Below are positions 1-10,902 of a DNA stretch of 64,000 bases, one piece after another. The number at the start of each line of letters is the position of its first letter. Position 1 is the stretch's first letter. The translations under genes were made by a program, and so were the position numbers. The notes under the pieces were generated by a model. The model was not told where the DNA came from and did no database searches. It worked only from the letters and a program-made list of their open reading frames with translations. Origin of the DNA: Rhodosorus marinus (lineage: Eukaryota > Rhodophyta > Stylonematophyceae > Stylonematales > Stylonemataceae); contig JAMWBK010000011.1 in NCBI GenBank assembly GCA_029953675.1, positions 930,001-994,000 of the forward strand, given 5' to 3'.

Positions 1-292
1 ACAAAAAGCGTGTTGATTTGTAAAGTAGAGCGTCCGAAGCTGATCGAGGACGATTCTATCCAAAGGCGTCCGTTGGTAGACTTGCTCGGGGTGGTAAAGG
101 CTGTGGCGCTGATGTAGAGTTCAAGACACAGGTGTCGTGAGGGGATACGCCGACGAAATTGTTGAGACAAAAAGTGCTTGTGAGTTTTACTTGATTTGAT
201 TATCTAGAAGTTGAAAGTATGTTCGGTTTTTGTCTATTTTTCAAATTTGCCCTTTTCTCCCCGGTGGTCAGGTTGGGTTTCCACCGCTCAAG

Positions 293-1876
293 CTAATTCT
301 GGTAGTGGTAGTTGACCTCAACGTCCACCCAACGAGAGCACCTGGATGGACTGTCACAGACCTTGACAATGTAGGGCTGGGTTCCCTGAAGGACTGGATT
401 GTTCAACTGGAATGTTCTCATCGGAAGGAGGGTATCATCCCCGCTAGTTGTGTCGTGGTCCTTGGTTGAAACGGCGAAGGATTTGAACGACCTGTAGCCG
501 AGCGAGCTGGCGTAGTTCCAGACGGGATTATGGTTTCCTCTGATAGTAGGTGTCTTCATGGTGACTGTCCTTCCGTCCACGTCAGTTGCCACAATAGTTA
601 CGTATGGATCAGAGTCACCTGCACCAAAACCGTCCTTGTCCGGAAGGTTGTGTCCTCCGAGTACCTTGAGGATGAGCTTTCCGAACGGGCGCTCGCAGTT
701 TACGCCAGTGAACCCACGCGGGCAGTTGCATACGTAGTCTGCTTCGAGATCTACGCATTCTCCTCCATTCTCGCAAGGGTTTCTTGCGCATTCATCACGG
801 TCCGCGGTCAACTCTGTCCTAAACCTTAGCACGCCCTTGTCCGTCGCTCCTGACGAGTGGTACATGACGTTTTGGGATGATCCAATTCTAACAGGGAATA
901 TTTGGCTGTAGAAGATCAAGTCGTCATCAGACCCGCTGTCGTCATCGAGGACGTGGACCCTATAGTACATCCATTCGTCAACGTTGAAATCGATCTTCTG
1001 GTTCCATTCGGGATTGTTGTTGTCACGGATCACTCTCGTCTGCTGGGTAACCTTGTGTCCGGCGGCGTTGTAAGCTTCCACTTTGACGTACGTATCTGGT
1101 CTCGACCTACCGAAGTAGATGCTAGGGTCCTTATCCGGCAATCCCTCCGCGCGCTGAATGGTGATCGAGAACCTCCCGTTAGTACCCGTTCCCGGACAGG
1201 TGTACATTCTGTTGAGCGTCAGGATGTCGCTTGAGGTCAGGTCGGTTGAGCCTCCCAACGGGTATGCGGGGTTGTACTTGTAGGTCAGAGTCCTGCGGCC
1301 GTTTCCACTCAAGAAATTGTTTCCATAGTGCATGATCGATCTGGTGTCATATCGTACACCGTAATGATCAACATCGCTCCACGACTCCTTGTCGAACTGT
1401 TTTTCGTATAGGTCGTCGTCTGTTCTCACGTTATTGAGGTGCACGTTGAGGTAGGAATCACGGTCTGGGCGGTTGTGTTCGTGGAAGAGGCCAAGAGCGT
1501 GTCCGATCTCATGTACAATCTCCGTGTAGGTGTTTTCAAAGCCATCGTCGCATCCCGATCCAAAGTTGACCGTCTGAACACCTCCCTTAAAACCAATAGT
1601 CTCCGAGAAGCATCTCGGTTCGCTAGCCTGGAATCGGATCCTGTTCCGCGCACGTGTGGACTCGATGAAATTTAGACACGTCGTTTCCTGGTACCGCTTG
1701 CTGCTTCTCTTGATATCGGTTTCCTGCCTGTACGACAGACTCGAGTCGAGCTCGTAGAACACCGTACGATGGGGCCACTTCCTGCTGTCTGATCGAACTG
1801 CTGCCGATCCACTACTAAACTCGATCACCGAGGCGATCGCAGCCATCGTCAATAGTATCTTCACCATTCCAGCCAT
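293..1876 (-). CDS. Secreted astacin (M12A) metalloprotease, astacin-C2-EGF-C2, copy 1
   Basis: Predicted secreted zinc endopeptidase of 527 residues, intronless. A hydrophobic signal peptide covers about residues 1-24. The catalytic domain follows at once: zinc motif [12 protein letters not shown] at 122-133, Met-turn SIMHY at 180-184, and four Cys placed as in the astacin disulfides (67, 89, 109, 227). A C2 domain (about 235-345), a calcium-binding type EGF domain (about 358-392, six Cys) and a second C2 domain (about 395-510, with LPDKD and GDSDPYV calcium-loop acidic residues) follow. There is no recognisable propeptide: the astacin-like mature start (AAVRS, then KWP) directly follows the signal peptide. 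The start is the ATG at 1876, 118 bases from a TATA element. This is the most divergent of four tandem paralogues. Protease family certain; substrate unknown, with a matrix or cell-wall glycoprotein as inference. Confidence 0.93.
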   Translation of the reverse strand: MAGMVKILLTMAAIASVIEFSSGSAAVRSDSRKWPHRTVFYELDSSLSYRQETDIKRSSKRYQETTCLNFIESTRARNRIRFQASEPRCFSETIGFKGGVQTVNFGSGCDDGFENTYTEIVHEIGHALGLFHEHNRPDRDSYLNVHLNNVRTDDDLYEKQFDKESWSDVDHYGVRYDTRSIMHYGNNFLSGNGRRTLTYKYNPAYPLGGSTDLTSSDILTLNRMYTCPGTGTNGRFSITIQRAEGLPDKDPSIYFGRSRPDTYVKVEAYNAAGHKVTQQTRVIRDNNNPEWNQKIDFNVDEWMYYRVHVLDDDSGSDDDLIFYSQIFPVRIGSSQNVMYHSSGATDKGVLRFRTELTADRDECARNPCENGGECVDLEADYVCNCPRGFTGVNCERPFGKLILKVLGGHNLPDKDGFGAGDSDPYVTIVATDVDGRTVTMKTPTIRGNHNPVWNYASSLGYRSFKSFAVSTKDHDTTSGDDTLLPMRTFQLNNPVLQGTQPYIVKVCDSPSRCSRWVDVEVNYHYQN

Positions 1877-1993
1877 TTCTGATGCTTCTATTGTTCTTTG
1901 CCTTGTTGTAGTCTCTTTGTTCTGTTCTCCTTACTATTCACTGTCTTGACATGCAATTCGAACCCACCGGTGCTGGGGTTCATCGGTTGACTC

Positions 1994-2001
1994 TATAAAT
2001 A
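1994..2001 (-). promoter_or_regulatory. TATA box of astacin copy 1
   Basis: TATTTATA on the minus strand, 118 bases upstream of the ATG. The other three astacin genes have a TATA element at 109-121 bases, which supports this as the core promoter. Confidence 0.65.
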
Positions 2002-2718
2002 CTCACTGCACCTGATGGCAGTCCGAGAAAGATGAAGGTCATGGGGATCTATACTAGCCCAACGGGGTAAAGTTACCTCGTCTTCCAAATCGAGGGTCAC
2101 GTGCTTTCATTATTTGAAAGTCGCCGAACAAGACACGATCGGGGGGGGGGAGAAAGCGCTCCAACGGAAGCAGCCCGCCACTCACAAAACAGCAGCAATG
2201 CCATCAGGACTCTCAGCCAGAAGACAACTCCACTATTGCGCACCTCTTTTGATTCCCCTGTGCAGCCCAACCCCAAAACCTAAAACGAAAACAAGAAAAC
2301 TCCGGCGTACTCCCAGACTGTCAACCAAAGCCAAAAGCATTGTTCGACAATCCGATATCAACAAAAAATTTCGAGCCACTTGTAGTAAATCTGTATCGAA
2401 CAAATGGTCTCGCTCGTCAGCTCCTCCACGCTTTATTTACATTCACGAAAACAAACGTAAATCAGAAAAAGTGCCATTTGGCCACTTACTCATTGAACTT
2501 GTTGTAACAGCTGCAGCCCAAGATGAACACTACAGCCACAATCCGATCTCAAAAAACTAAGTTTAACCCACTCGTACTCACTGTGTGGTATCAAACAACC
2601 AGGTTTTGCTCATCAGCTCCTTCTCACGCCATCGCTACTTTATAAAAATGACGAATAACGGAAACGTCAGTCCTAATCTCATTGGGGGCGGGTTCAGTGT
2701 CGCTTTACGGCGATATAC

Positions 2719-2835
2719 TTTCAGCATGGTAGCCGAGGCTCGCTACTGCCGCTTTGGCTTGCACGCTTTAGTTCCTCGCACCTAGTTCGCACTACGCCCT
2801 GCTTAGCGCTTGAAGCCGTCTTAGCAAAAGCACGA
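2719..2835 (-). repeat. Dispersed repeat, copy in inverted orientation
   Basis: The reverse complement aligns along about 100 bases with 9788-9905 and 10286-10380. Shared blocks include AAGCGCT near one end, GTGCAA followed by CC in the middle, and GCGAGCCTCGGC near the other end. The copies are diverged (roughly 65-75 percent by eye). No terminal inverted repeats or target duplications were recognised, so the class is unknown: a SINE, MITE or structured RNA gene are all possible. Confidence 0.5.
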
Positions 2836-3498
2836 ATCTCATCTCAACAACTTGTGCCGAAAGGTATTTTTTTTACCACCGACCTTTGCAACTGGCAGCC
2901 CAAACGTGCGGCTTGCTTTGTTAACAATTGACATCCACGTTGTTTCTAATTGACCCACAAAGAGCTTGGCAAAGCACATTAAGAAAAGCCCATTCGTAAT
3001 CAAAAACGCTTGTGCAGATGTTCGCTTCTAAAAGCTATCAAAAAACTTCCAGTTTTCCAATAATCTACTTTCTGCAGCTTAGAACCGAAAGCGTGGACCC
3101 TTTTCAGACAGCCCGCATGCCTATTTTTTCTAATATTTTGATACAAGATTCGATGACCGTTAACATTATTTTCGTTATTCGATTTTAACTTGATTGAATT
3201 TGGCTGGGCTCCTTGGAGAATGGAATTAGCTTACATTTTCGAGTTTATTACTTATTTCTAATAAGTTCTTAGTTTGGATGTCGAAAGTTTCGCGCTGTTT
3301 TCGAGTAGTTGGGGATCGGCGAGTTTGGGCTTCTGAAGAAACTAAGGTTCAGGGTGCTGAGGGAGCAGTTAGTAGCGACAAGATTTTCTTTGTACTGTTT
3401 TAGTTGTGAACTAGCTGAAATTACAAGATGATTAGACCCGGTATATATTCGCAGAAGCCCCGAATCTAGTAGAGTAAAGATCGTTCTCTATGGGCATA

Positions 3499-5070
3499 TC
3501 AGTTGTGGTAGTTGATCTCTACGGTCACGTAGCGGTCACAGGTCTGTTGGTGGTCACAAGCTTGGACAATGTAAGGGTTTCCAGCTGGGACCGGGTTACC
3601 AAGCTGGAACGTCGTCGGTGGTAGCAGCGTGTCATCTCCGCTCAGCGTATCGTCATCCTTGGTGTACACGGTGATCGATTTGAAAGAGCGGTAGCCAAGC
3701 GAGTCCGCGTAGTTCCAGACAGGGTTGTGGTTGCCACCGATCACCGGCGTCTGCATGCTCACCGTGTTTCCGTCAATATCCCTCGCGACAATCTTCACAT
3801 ACGGATCGGACTTTCCCGCTCCGAATCCGTCCTTATCCGGCAGGTTGTGCCCTTCAAGGACCTTCAGGATCAGCTTTCCGAACGGACGTTCACAGTTGTC
3901 ACCGGTGAAGCCACGTGGACAGTTACAAATATAATCCGCCTCCAGGTCCACACATTCTCCTCCGTTCTGGCAAGGGTTCCTAGCACACTCGTCCCGGTCT
4001 GCAACCATTTCCGTTCGGAACCTCAGTACACCCTTATTCGTCTCTCCGGGTGAGTGGTACATCACATTCTGCACATTTCCAATTCTCATTGGGAACATTT
4101 GGCTGTGGAAGATTTCGTCGTCCGACCCGGTGTCCTCGTCACGAACATGCAGTCTGTAGTACATCCATTCGTCGACGTCAAAATCGAATCTCTGGTTCCA
4201 AACCGGATTATTGTTGTTATCGATCACACTGGTCTTCTGCGATATTCTCTGTCCGGAAGCATTGAAAGCCTCGATCTTGACGTAAGTATCGGGTTTCTTC
4301 CTACCAAAGTATACACTTGGATCCTTATTGGGCAGTCCCTCCGCCTTCTGAATGGTAATTGAGAACCTCCCGTTCGTACCCGTTCCGGGACAGGTGTACA
4401 TTCTGTTGAGCGTGAGTATGTCACTCCTACTGAGAGTAGTGGAGCCTCCCAAGGGATACGCAGGATTGTATTTGTACGTCATTGTCTTGCCACCGTTTCC
4501 ACTCAAAAAGTTGTTCCCGTAGTGCATAATGGATCTGGTATCGTATCGAACTCCATAGTTGTCAACATCCTTCCATGACTCCTTCTCGAACTGCTTCTTG
4601 TACCGGTCGTCATCTGTTCTCACGTTGTGCAGGTACACATTGATGTAATCGTCACGATCGGGACGGTTGTGCTCGTGGAAGAGACCAACCGCATGTCCGA
4701 TCTCATGAACAATCTTGGTGATGGTGTTTGCAAATCCGTCATCACAGCCAGGCCCAAGATTGACCTTCTGAACGCCTCCCTTGAGTCCAACACCTTCAGA
4801 AAAGCAATTCGACTCACTGCCCTGGAATCGGATCCTGTTTTTCGCGCTTGATGATTTGATAAACTTGAGGCAAGTCGCGTCTTTGTATAGGCTGAAGGCT
4901 TTCTTGATATCTGTCTTTTGTTTGTATGAAAGCGACCTGTGAAACTCGTAGTACACTTTTCGATTTGGCCACTTCTTGCCGTTAGATCTGACGGCGGCTG
5001 TTGCAGAGCAGAACTCGATAACCACCGCGATCATCACCAAAGCGATGAACATATTTACAAGTCTCGACAT
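3499..5070 (-). CDS. Secreted astacin (M12A) metalloprotease, astacin-C2-EGF-C2, copy 2
   Basis: Intronless, 523 residues when started at the ATG at 5070, which aligns with MARLVNMF in the other copies. An ATG 33 bases upstream is in frame but is not supported by the paralogues. Signal peptide about 1-24, zinc motif [12 protein letters not shown] at 122-133, Met-turn SIMHYG, then C2, EGF ([16 protein letters not shown]) and C2 domains as in copy 1. No propeptide is visible. From 3497 to 4239 the DNA is, line by line, identical to 6686-7428 in copy 3, covering half the gene including silent sites, so a recent gene conversion linked the two. Its 3' region also matches a block of copy 4. Expected role: extracellular zinc endopeptidase. 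Confidence 0.93.
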   Translation of the reverse strand: MSRLVNMFIALVMIAVVIEFCSATAAVRSNGKKWPNRKVYYEFHRSLSYKQKTDIKKAFSLYKDATCLKFIKSSSAKNRIRFQGSESNCFSEGVGLKGGVQKVNLGPGCDDGFANTITKIVHEIGHAVGLFHEHNRPDRDDYINVYLHNVRTDDDRYKKQFEKESWKDVDNYGVRYDTRSIMHYGNNFLSGNGGKTMTYKYNPAYPLGGSTTLSRSDILTLNRMYTCPGTGTNGRFSITIQKAEGLPNKDPSVYFGRKKPDTYVKIEAFNASGQRISQKTSVIDNNNNPVWNQRFDFDVDEWMYYRLHVRDEDTGSDDEIFHSQMFPMRIGNVQNVMYHSPGETNKGVLRFRTEMVADRDECARNPCQNGGECVDLEADYICNCPRGFTGDNCERPFGKLILKVLEGHNLPDKDGFGAGKSDPYVKIVARDIDGNTVSMQTPVIGGNHNPVWNYADSLGYRSFKSITVYTKDDDTLSGDDTLLPPTTFQLGNPVPAGNPYIVQACDHQQTCDRYVTVEINYHN

Positions 5071-5190
5071 TTCTCCTTTATGTTGTTTTCCTTCTCGTGC
5101 CAAATTGTATTCTAATTTCTGTTCTCCTTCTTCCTTCTCGTTGTTGTTGGTTCCTCAAGCCCATCCACCTCTCATGCAAGGCTCAGACAG

Positions 5191-5198
5191 TATATATA
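5191..5198 (-). promoter_or_regulatory. TATA box of astacin copy 2
   Basis: TATATATA, 121 bases upstream of the ATG at 5070. It also lies upstream of the alternative ATG at 5103, so it does not decide between the two starts. Confidence 0.7.
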
Positions 5199-6687
5199 GT
5201 CACACACTCAGAGCATCTACACCCAGAACGAATGCGTTTCTCCATCAGGACCGGAGCCCACGGGACGATAGCGCAAAAGATACATGAAGTAAAAAGAAGT
5301 GTTAACACACACCACAAACCCTCGATTCAACGGAATACTTAGCCAGCAGCAATTCCGTCTAAAAACGCTTAGTTCTATACAACCGCCCCAAAAACCCCAA
5401 CTTGGCCTGAATCATCCAAATCCGATACCATTTTCTCAGAAAGCACTCCATTGCTTCACAGAGCTTATCTCCTCGTTAGAAACAATTCGGGTGCTGACGG
5501 CTCGACGGCAGTTATCGATGGAGCTCGGCGAGGATCGCCTGGAATCAGATGAGCCATTAAACCGCAACGCTCGTGCAGAGTAAAAGGCCAAAGAAAAACA
5601 TATTTTTTGATATATCGAAATTCTTGCCTACCGTCAGGTTGAGTAAGGAACCCAATGCATCTTCCCCAATGATCTTTCCTCGGCCTACTCTGGTCTGGTC
5701 TAGAAACTAAGGCTTTTCATCTGTAACGATTCGGGGGAACATGGCATTTCCTGAATCGTTTTATCAAATAGTTTTCCATGAACTCGCCTTATGGTAAGAA
5801 ATTGGAATATTCAATTTTCCGTGTTTCCTTAGAAATTGACTCATTTAGGACAAAATCTATGGTTCTGCACGGGGAAATCTGACGTAAGAAAAATGTCGTT
5901 TAGTTTGCTGTTTTCAAACATTTTCCTGTTTTTTCATGTATTTGCAATTTGTTTTTTAAGATGTGATTAGATTATTTAACAATATTATATGTTTGATTTA
6001 TAGGTAGTGGCAAGCTTTATGATCGCCCAATAGAAATCCAGTCCTTGATATGCCGAAGTATCGCTCACTTTTTTCAATGAGAAACTCCCCTCGTTTTGAT
6101 CTTTTTTGGGACTTGGTGAAAAGTTCTGAATTTCATACTTCATCGATTATCCAATGGTTGCCTATTATGTTCCCGGAATTAGTCGATCAGCGAATGATAT
6201 GAACAGAGAAGAATACCAAAGCCAATCAGCCACTATGGATGGAGTTAATTGTCGAAGTTTCTCTTCTGGGGTCCTGGTGTGTTCAGTGCTTGGTTTGGTT
6301 GATCGTTGGAGTGGATCCGCAAACTGTTCTGTTCTCCACGGGAGGCTTAATATGTATTATCTATCTACTAAAATTGAAGGCTTGCATTGATTATCCACTC
6401 CTGGGCACTCTTGGAGGTTTGTTGGAACTGGGTGCCCTCCATTCTTGTCATTGCTATTCAGAAAACTTTGCCCTTGTGACTGAATGGCGAAGCTCCTGGG
6501 GCTTTCGACTACGACGATACCAACCCTGCCACATAAAAGCAAACAAGATACCCAGTTCTTTCCCAGCTTTTGCTTTGTTTAGATGCGTGTTAACTGAAGT
6601 GTTGATTCTAGGTCATTTTTCCATAATCACAAACTGCGGCACTACGTGATAACAGGTTGTTTTGCAAAGTTTGACTCTCTATACATG
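5199..6687. other. Intergenic, astacin copies 2 and 3
   Basis: No supported gene. The part next to the copy 2 promoter (about 5200-5600) is rich in A and C on the plus strand. The rest is AT-rich (5600-6150) and then mixed. Plus-strand ORFs at 6154-6649 show no domain, signal or homologue that I recognise. Confidence 0.6.
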
Positions 6688-8259
6688 TCAGTTGTGGTAG
6701 TTGATCTCTACGGTCACGTAGCGGTCACAGGTCTGTTGGTGGTCACAAGCTTGGACAATGTAAGGGTTTCCAGCTGGGACCGGGTTACCAAGCTGGAACG
6801 TCGTCGGTGGTAGCAGCGTGTCATCTCCGCTCAGCGTATCGTCATCCTTGGTGTACACGGTGATCGATTTGAAAGAGCGGTAGCCAAGCGAGTCCGCGTA
6901 GTTCCAGACAGGGTTGTGGTTGCCACCGATCACCGGCGTCTGCATGCTCACCGTGTTTCCGTCAATATCCCTCGCGACAATCTTCACATACGGATCGGAC
7001 TTTCCCGCTCCGAATCCGTCCTTATCCGGCAGGTTGTGCCCTTCAAGGACCTTCAGGATCAGCTTTCCGAACGGACGTTCACAGTTGTCACCGGTGAAGC
7101 CACGTGGACAGTTACAAATATAATCCGCCTCCAGGTCCACACATTCTCCTCCGTTCTGGCAAGGGTTCCTAGCACACTCGTCCCGGTCTGCAACCATTTC
7201 CGTTCGGAACCTCAGTACACCCTTATTCGTCTCTCCGGGTGAGTGGTACATCACATTCTGCACATTTCCAATTCTCATTGGGAACATTTGGCTGTGGAAG
7301 ATTTCGTCGTCCGACCCGGTGTCCTCGTCACGAACATGCAGTCTGTAGTACATCCATTCGTCGACGTCAAAATCGAATCTCTGGTTCCAAACCGGATTAT
7401 TGTTGTTATCGATCACACTGGTCTTCTGTGACATTCTCTGTCCGGAAGCATTGAAAGCCTCGATCTTGACGTACGTATCGGGTTTCTTCCTTCCAAAGTA
7501 TACGCTCGGATCCTTATTGGGCAGTCCCTCCGCCTTCTGAATGGTGATTGAGAATCTCCCGTTCGTACCCGTTCCGGGACAGGTGTACATTCTGCTGAGC
7601 GTGAGGATATCACTCCTACTGAGAGTAGTGGAGCCTCCCAAGGGATACGCAGGATTATATTTGTACGTCATTGTCTTGCCACCGTTTCCACTCAAAAAGT
7701 TGCTTCCGTAATGCATGATGGATCTGGTGTCGTATCTGACTCCATAGTTGTCGACGTCGCTCCATGATTCCTTGTTGAACTGCTTCTTGTACAAATCGTT
7801 GTCTGTTCTTACGTTGTCCAGGTGCACTTTGATATAGGTGTCACGATCGGGACGGTTGTGTTCGTGGAAAAGACCAACCGCGTGTCCGATCTCATGCACG
7901 ATCTCGGTGTAGGTGTTTTCAAATCCGTCGTCACACCCAGACCCAAAGTTCACCTTCTGCACACCGCCTTTGAATCCAGTGGTTTCCGAGAAGCACCTGT
8001 TCTCCTTCGCCTGGAATCGGATCCGGTTCTTCGCGTTTGGTGACTTAATAAACTTGAGACAAGTCGCATCCTTGTACTGCTTGATAGCTCTTTTGATGTC
8101 GGTCTTCTGTCTGTAGGAAAGCGAGCTGTGGAACTCGTAGAACACGGTGCGATTAGGCCACTTCCTCTTGCTAGATCTGATTGCTGCTGTTGCAGAGCAG
8201 AAATCGATCACCACCACAATCATCGCCAACGCGATGAACATATTTACAAGTCTCGCCAT
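6688..8259 (-). CDS. Secreted astacin (M12A) metalloprotease, astacin-C2-EGF-C2, copy 3 (mosaic)
   Basis: Intronless, 523 residues. The open frame runs back to 8427, but the TATA element at 8370-8378 lies inside that extension, and copies 2 and 4 start with the same MxRLxxMFIAL peptide, so the ATG at 8259 is chosen. Signal peptide, catalytic domain with [12 protein letters not shown] (122-133) and SIMHYG, then C2, EGF and C2 domains. The gene is a mosaic. Its 3' half (6686-7428) is identical to copy 2, while its 5' half (about 7600-8259) closely matches copy 4 and differs from copy 2. This pattern is typical of gene conversion between tandem paralogues. Secreted zinc protease; substrate unknown. 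Confidence 0.93.
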   Translation of the reverse strand: MARLVNMFIALAMIVVVIDFCSATAAIRSSKRKWPNRTVFYEFHSSLSYRQKTDIKRAIKQYKDATCLKFIKSPNAKNRIRFQAKENRCFSETTGFKGGVQKVNFGSGCDDGFENTYTEIVHEIGHAVGLFHEHNRPDRDTYIKVHLDNVRTDNDLYKKQFNKESWSDVDNYGVRYDTRSIMHYGSNFLSGNGGKTMTYKYNPAYPLGGSTTLSRSDILTLSRMYTCPGTGTNGRFSITIQKAEGLPNKDPSVYFGRKKPDTYVKIEAFNASGQRMSQKTSVIDNNNNPVWNQRFDFDVDEWMYYRLHVRDEDTGSDDEIFHSQMFPMRIGNVQNVMYHSPGETNKGVLRFRTEMVADRDECARNPCQNGGECVDLEADYICNCPRGFTGDNCERPFGKLILKVLEGHNLPDKDGFGAGKSDPYVKIVARDIDGNTVSMQTPVIGGNHNPVWNYADSLGYRSFKSITVYTKDDDTLSGDDTLLPPTTFQLGNPVPAGNPYIVQACDHQQTCDRYVTVEINYHN

Positions 8260-8369
8260 TTCAGGTTGTCTCCTCCCGTCCTTGCTGTATCGCTTGCTCC
8301 TGACTTCTAGTTTTCTTCTTGGTTGCTGTGTTGGTAGATTCCTGCAACCCCTCCACGTTATTTCACTCG

Positions 8370-8378
8370 TATTTATAC
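8370..8378 (-). promoter_or_regulatory. TATA box of astacin copy 3
   Basis: GTATAAATA, 111 bases upstream of the chosen ATG (8259). Its location argues against using the ATG-less upstream extension of the frame. Confidence 0.7.
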
Positions 8379-9787
8379 ACGGGCAGGCCCACGCGAGGGT
8401 GCAATTAGCTGGCCATGCCATGCTCAAGGAAGTCGGAGCCCAATGCCCATTCGCCGTACAATGAAAATCAAGTTCAAGTCACTGTCCGTCTGCACATCTT
8501 TGCTTACGGAAAATCCTCATTCCAACCATAACTTCCCCTAAAAATAATAGCGTTGATCGGGTGACCTCGATTTAAGTGGGAGCCTAAAACAGCAATAGTG
8601 CCATAAAACTCACCGCCCCGTTTCTTCCCCCCCTAGTACGTTTCAGTCCGGACGCAGGTAACTGCACTGACGCCCAACCTTCAAATTGCATAAATCACCA
8701 ACTATGCTTGATAGAGCTGGTAATATTGCACCTCCTAAAAGAGTGGCGGTCTTGGAAGTGCGGACGGCAAGGCGAGGTGCTGGCTGACCTTTTCGATACA
8801 GACTAAATATCGCGTGCAGTCACGCTTGCGGAATAGCTGTGAGCACCTCGCAATAAAGCAAAGCGTAAAGCTCGGTCCTTCGAGCGCTGATACTGAAACA
8901 CTCATGGCGTGATAGCCCAAAGACGATACAGGAACTTGCACTTCCCTGTGCTTGGTCGTTTCCTGACAAAGCCTAGCTGTAACCGTCGTGATATCTAGAC
9001 TGTGGAGAATAGTCAAGGGCCAAAGTCTCAGAACAGGGCTTCCGAGTAGGTGAATTCTACCAATCATTCCCATCCAAAACCTTCAAACCCCCGCATCTGT
9101 CAAGAAGACCCTTTCGCCAATAAAGGAAACAAAGTCCTCTCTTTCCAACCCAAAAAGGAGAAGCGCCCGAGGTTGGAAAGGCAGCGTTCGATGGCTAACC
9201 AACTTTTCACGATTCCCAAACTTTTATCCAGTGCTCGACCTCCCGGTAAAATATATTCCATTTTTCCGTACGCAACTACTTACTTCCCTTATTCTGAGCT
9301 GTTTCAATGGATACTCAAAGGAGTCTGATTTTAAGGTTTTTTAATTATTTACATGTAAGAATACGTAATGATAGGATTGCAGCCCAACTCTTCTGCAGCG
9401 TAAATCGCAAGAAATCATCAATTTGGTACTTTTTTTCATTTGTGTTTGTTAACCTATGATGCAACGATTCAATTGAAAGCTCCGCAGCTATTCAGGCCGG
9501 CCGAAAACTAGAAAGCTAGGACGCGGTGCCAATCGCTGCCCATATCGGAAGCGGCCGCCAGGCCGCCAGTTTTGTTCGTAGATGCAGTTACCATGTGCCC
9601 TGCACTTAAGGTTTTCCTCTTAGAAACATCTCAATGCAATACGATCCTTTTAGAAAAGAGGCTCTTGATCAGGCCAATGGAAACGTATCCTTGTCATATT
9701 GCACGTCTAATCAACAAATCGGATTCATAGAGAGGACTAATCTCAAATTAATTCTCGTTGTTATCAAAATAATCATTGGATGATCCA

Positions 9788-9905
9788 ATAGACGCTGGTT
9801 TTACTAACATAGCCTGATGCGCTGCGCAAACGTACAAGGAAAATAGGGACTAGGAAGAAGAGCATGTAAACCCAGGCGACGGTGGCGCGCCTCGGCGAGC
9901 ATGTC
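9788..9905 (+). repeat. Dispersed repeat, direct copy A
   Basis: Aligns with 10286-10380 from TTACTAACATAGCCTGATGC (copy A) against TTACTAGCATAGCCTGAAGC (copy B), and through a shared AAACCCAGGCG block. It also aligns with the reverse complement of 2719-2835. Copies A and B are 498 bases apart, start to start. Confidence 0.55.
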
Positions 9906-10285
9906 GCTAGAATACCGCCATAGTGAGATACTTGAGCGGCGGAGGAGCACCAGATATTCTTCAGGATATTCGGTAAAGCACTTACGTAGCCACTCCAAAC
10001 TTGACTTTTCCCGACGCCAGAGGTTTCCACAATGAAAGGCTGGAACCCGTGAGACCGGTCCTCTTCCCCGGGAAGACTGGCCATGCTCTCAGAGTACCGT
10101 CGTTCCTTCACGTGGCGAAGTACAGAAGCTGCTGCCCCCTTCCGGAGAGAGGCAGAAGCGAGATGTGTACGGGACACGGGGCAAGTGACAGCGAGGTCCA
10201 CAGATGCTAAGCGTCTGGCTGCTGCGTCCGAGATCAGAAGATCTGCAATGCAACGAGCAGAGGTGGTTGCGGAGGGTGTAATGGG

Positions 10286-10380
10286 CTTTACTAGCATAGC
10301 CTGAAGCGCTACGAAAGGCGTGAAAAGGAACTAAGAACTAGGGAGGGAAGCGTGCAAACCCAGGCGCCGATACTAGGGGC
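10286..10380 (+). repeat. Dispersed repeat, direct copy B
   Basis: Second direct copy of the element at 9788. It shares the start and the GTGCAAACCCAGGCG block; the copies diverge after about 10365. Confidence 0.55.
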
Positions 10381-10902
10381 AGTGCCGCTTCCACCTCGAC
10401 CGTGTAGCCAACTCTTGTCAAGTGTTCGCTCAGGATGTATTTCAGGCGCGTGTGTCTCTTCCTGCGATGACCTCGCATTTGTCCGCAGGAGCCCAGAAAA
10501 TGGTACCCACATCCGTCGATACGGCTCACACGTCCTTGGCAGAAGAAAAGGTGATTAGAATGCCAAGGGGCCTGTGGCAAACCCAAGTAGATGCGTGCCG
10601 CAGTCCGGAACTGGAAGGCGTCCAGTCGTTGGCCCGGTGATGAGGGCAGAGTGGTTAGCCATAGGTGGGATATATGGCCACTGACGAGCCGCAGTGGTAG
10701 GCGGAGTAAGTGGTGAGTTGAGCAAGACTGCGTGAGCAGCACTGTGTTGGCCCCAAGTGAGGCTATGTTGCATAGGCTTAACATTTAGTATCTTGTTCGT
10801 TAAAAGGCTGGCTTTGTTTTATGTACTAGTTGAAGTTGTGGTGTTACCGTTCCTCTGTGTTCAGCTAAGCTTTTCCTAGTTCTACATTTCTCTATTTGCA
10901 TC

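Larger units (their letters stand above)
1877..3498. other. Intergenic, astacin copies 1 and 2
   Basis: No convincing gene. It holds the promoter of copy 1 (near 1994), a tract rich in A and C on the plus strand (about 2140-2560) and one copy of a dispersed repeat (2719-2835). The ORFs here lack family features and look like chance. Confidence 0.6.
8379..10902. other. Intergenic, astacin copies 3 and 4
   Basis: About 2.5 kb without a supported gene. It contains two direct copies of the dispersed repeat (9788-9905 and 10286-10380). The segment 9780-10790 is more GC-rich than its surroundings and has overlapping ORFs on both strands (for example 9773-10297 minus). None shows a recognisable domain, so this could be the body of a degraded mobile element carrying the repeat. 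Confidence 0.5.

Noticed and set aside
3725-4362. Plus-strand ORFs of 69-108 codons repeated in three astacin genes
   Set aside because: They are antisense shadows of the conserved C2-EGF-C2 coding sequence; their conservation follows from the astacin frame.
8260-8427. 56-residue N-terminal extension of astacin copy 3
   Set aside because: The TATA element lies inside it, it would bury the signal peptide, and the paralogues start at the equivalent of 8259.
9773-10297. 174-codon minus-strand ORF between astacin genes
   Set aside because: It starts without a clear promoter, overlaps a repeat copy and shows no recognisable fold. It may be part of a decayed element, so it is noted only as intergenic.
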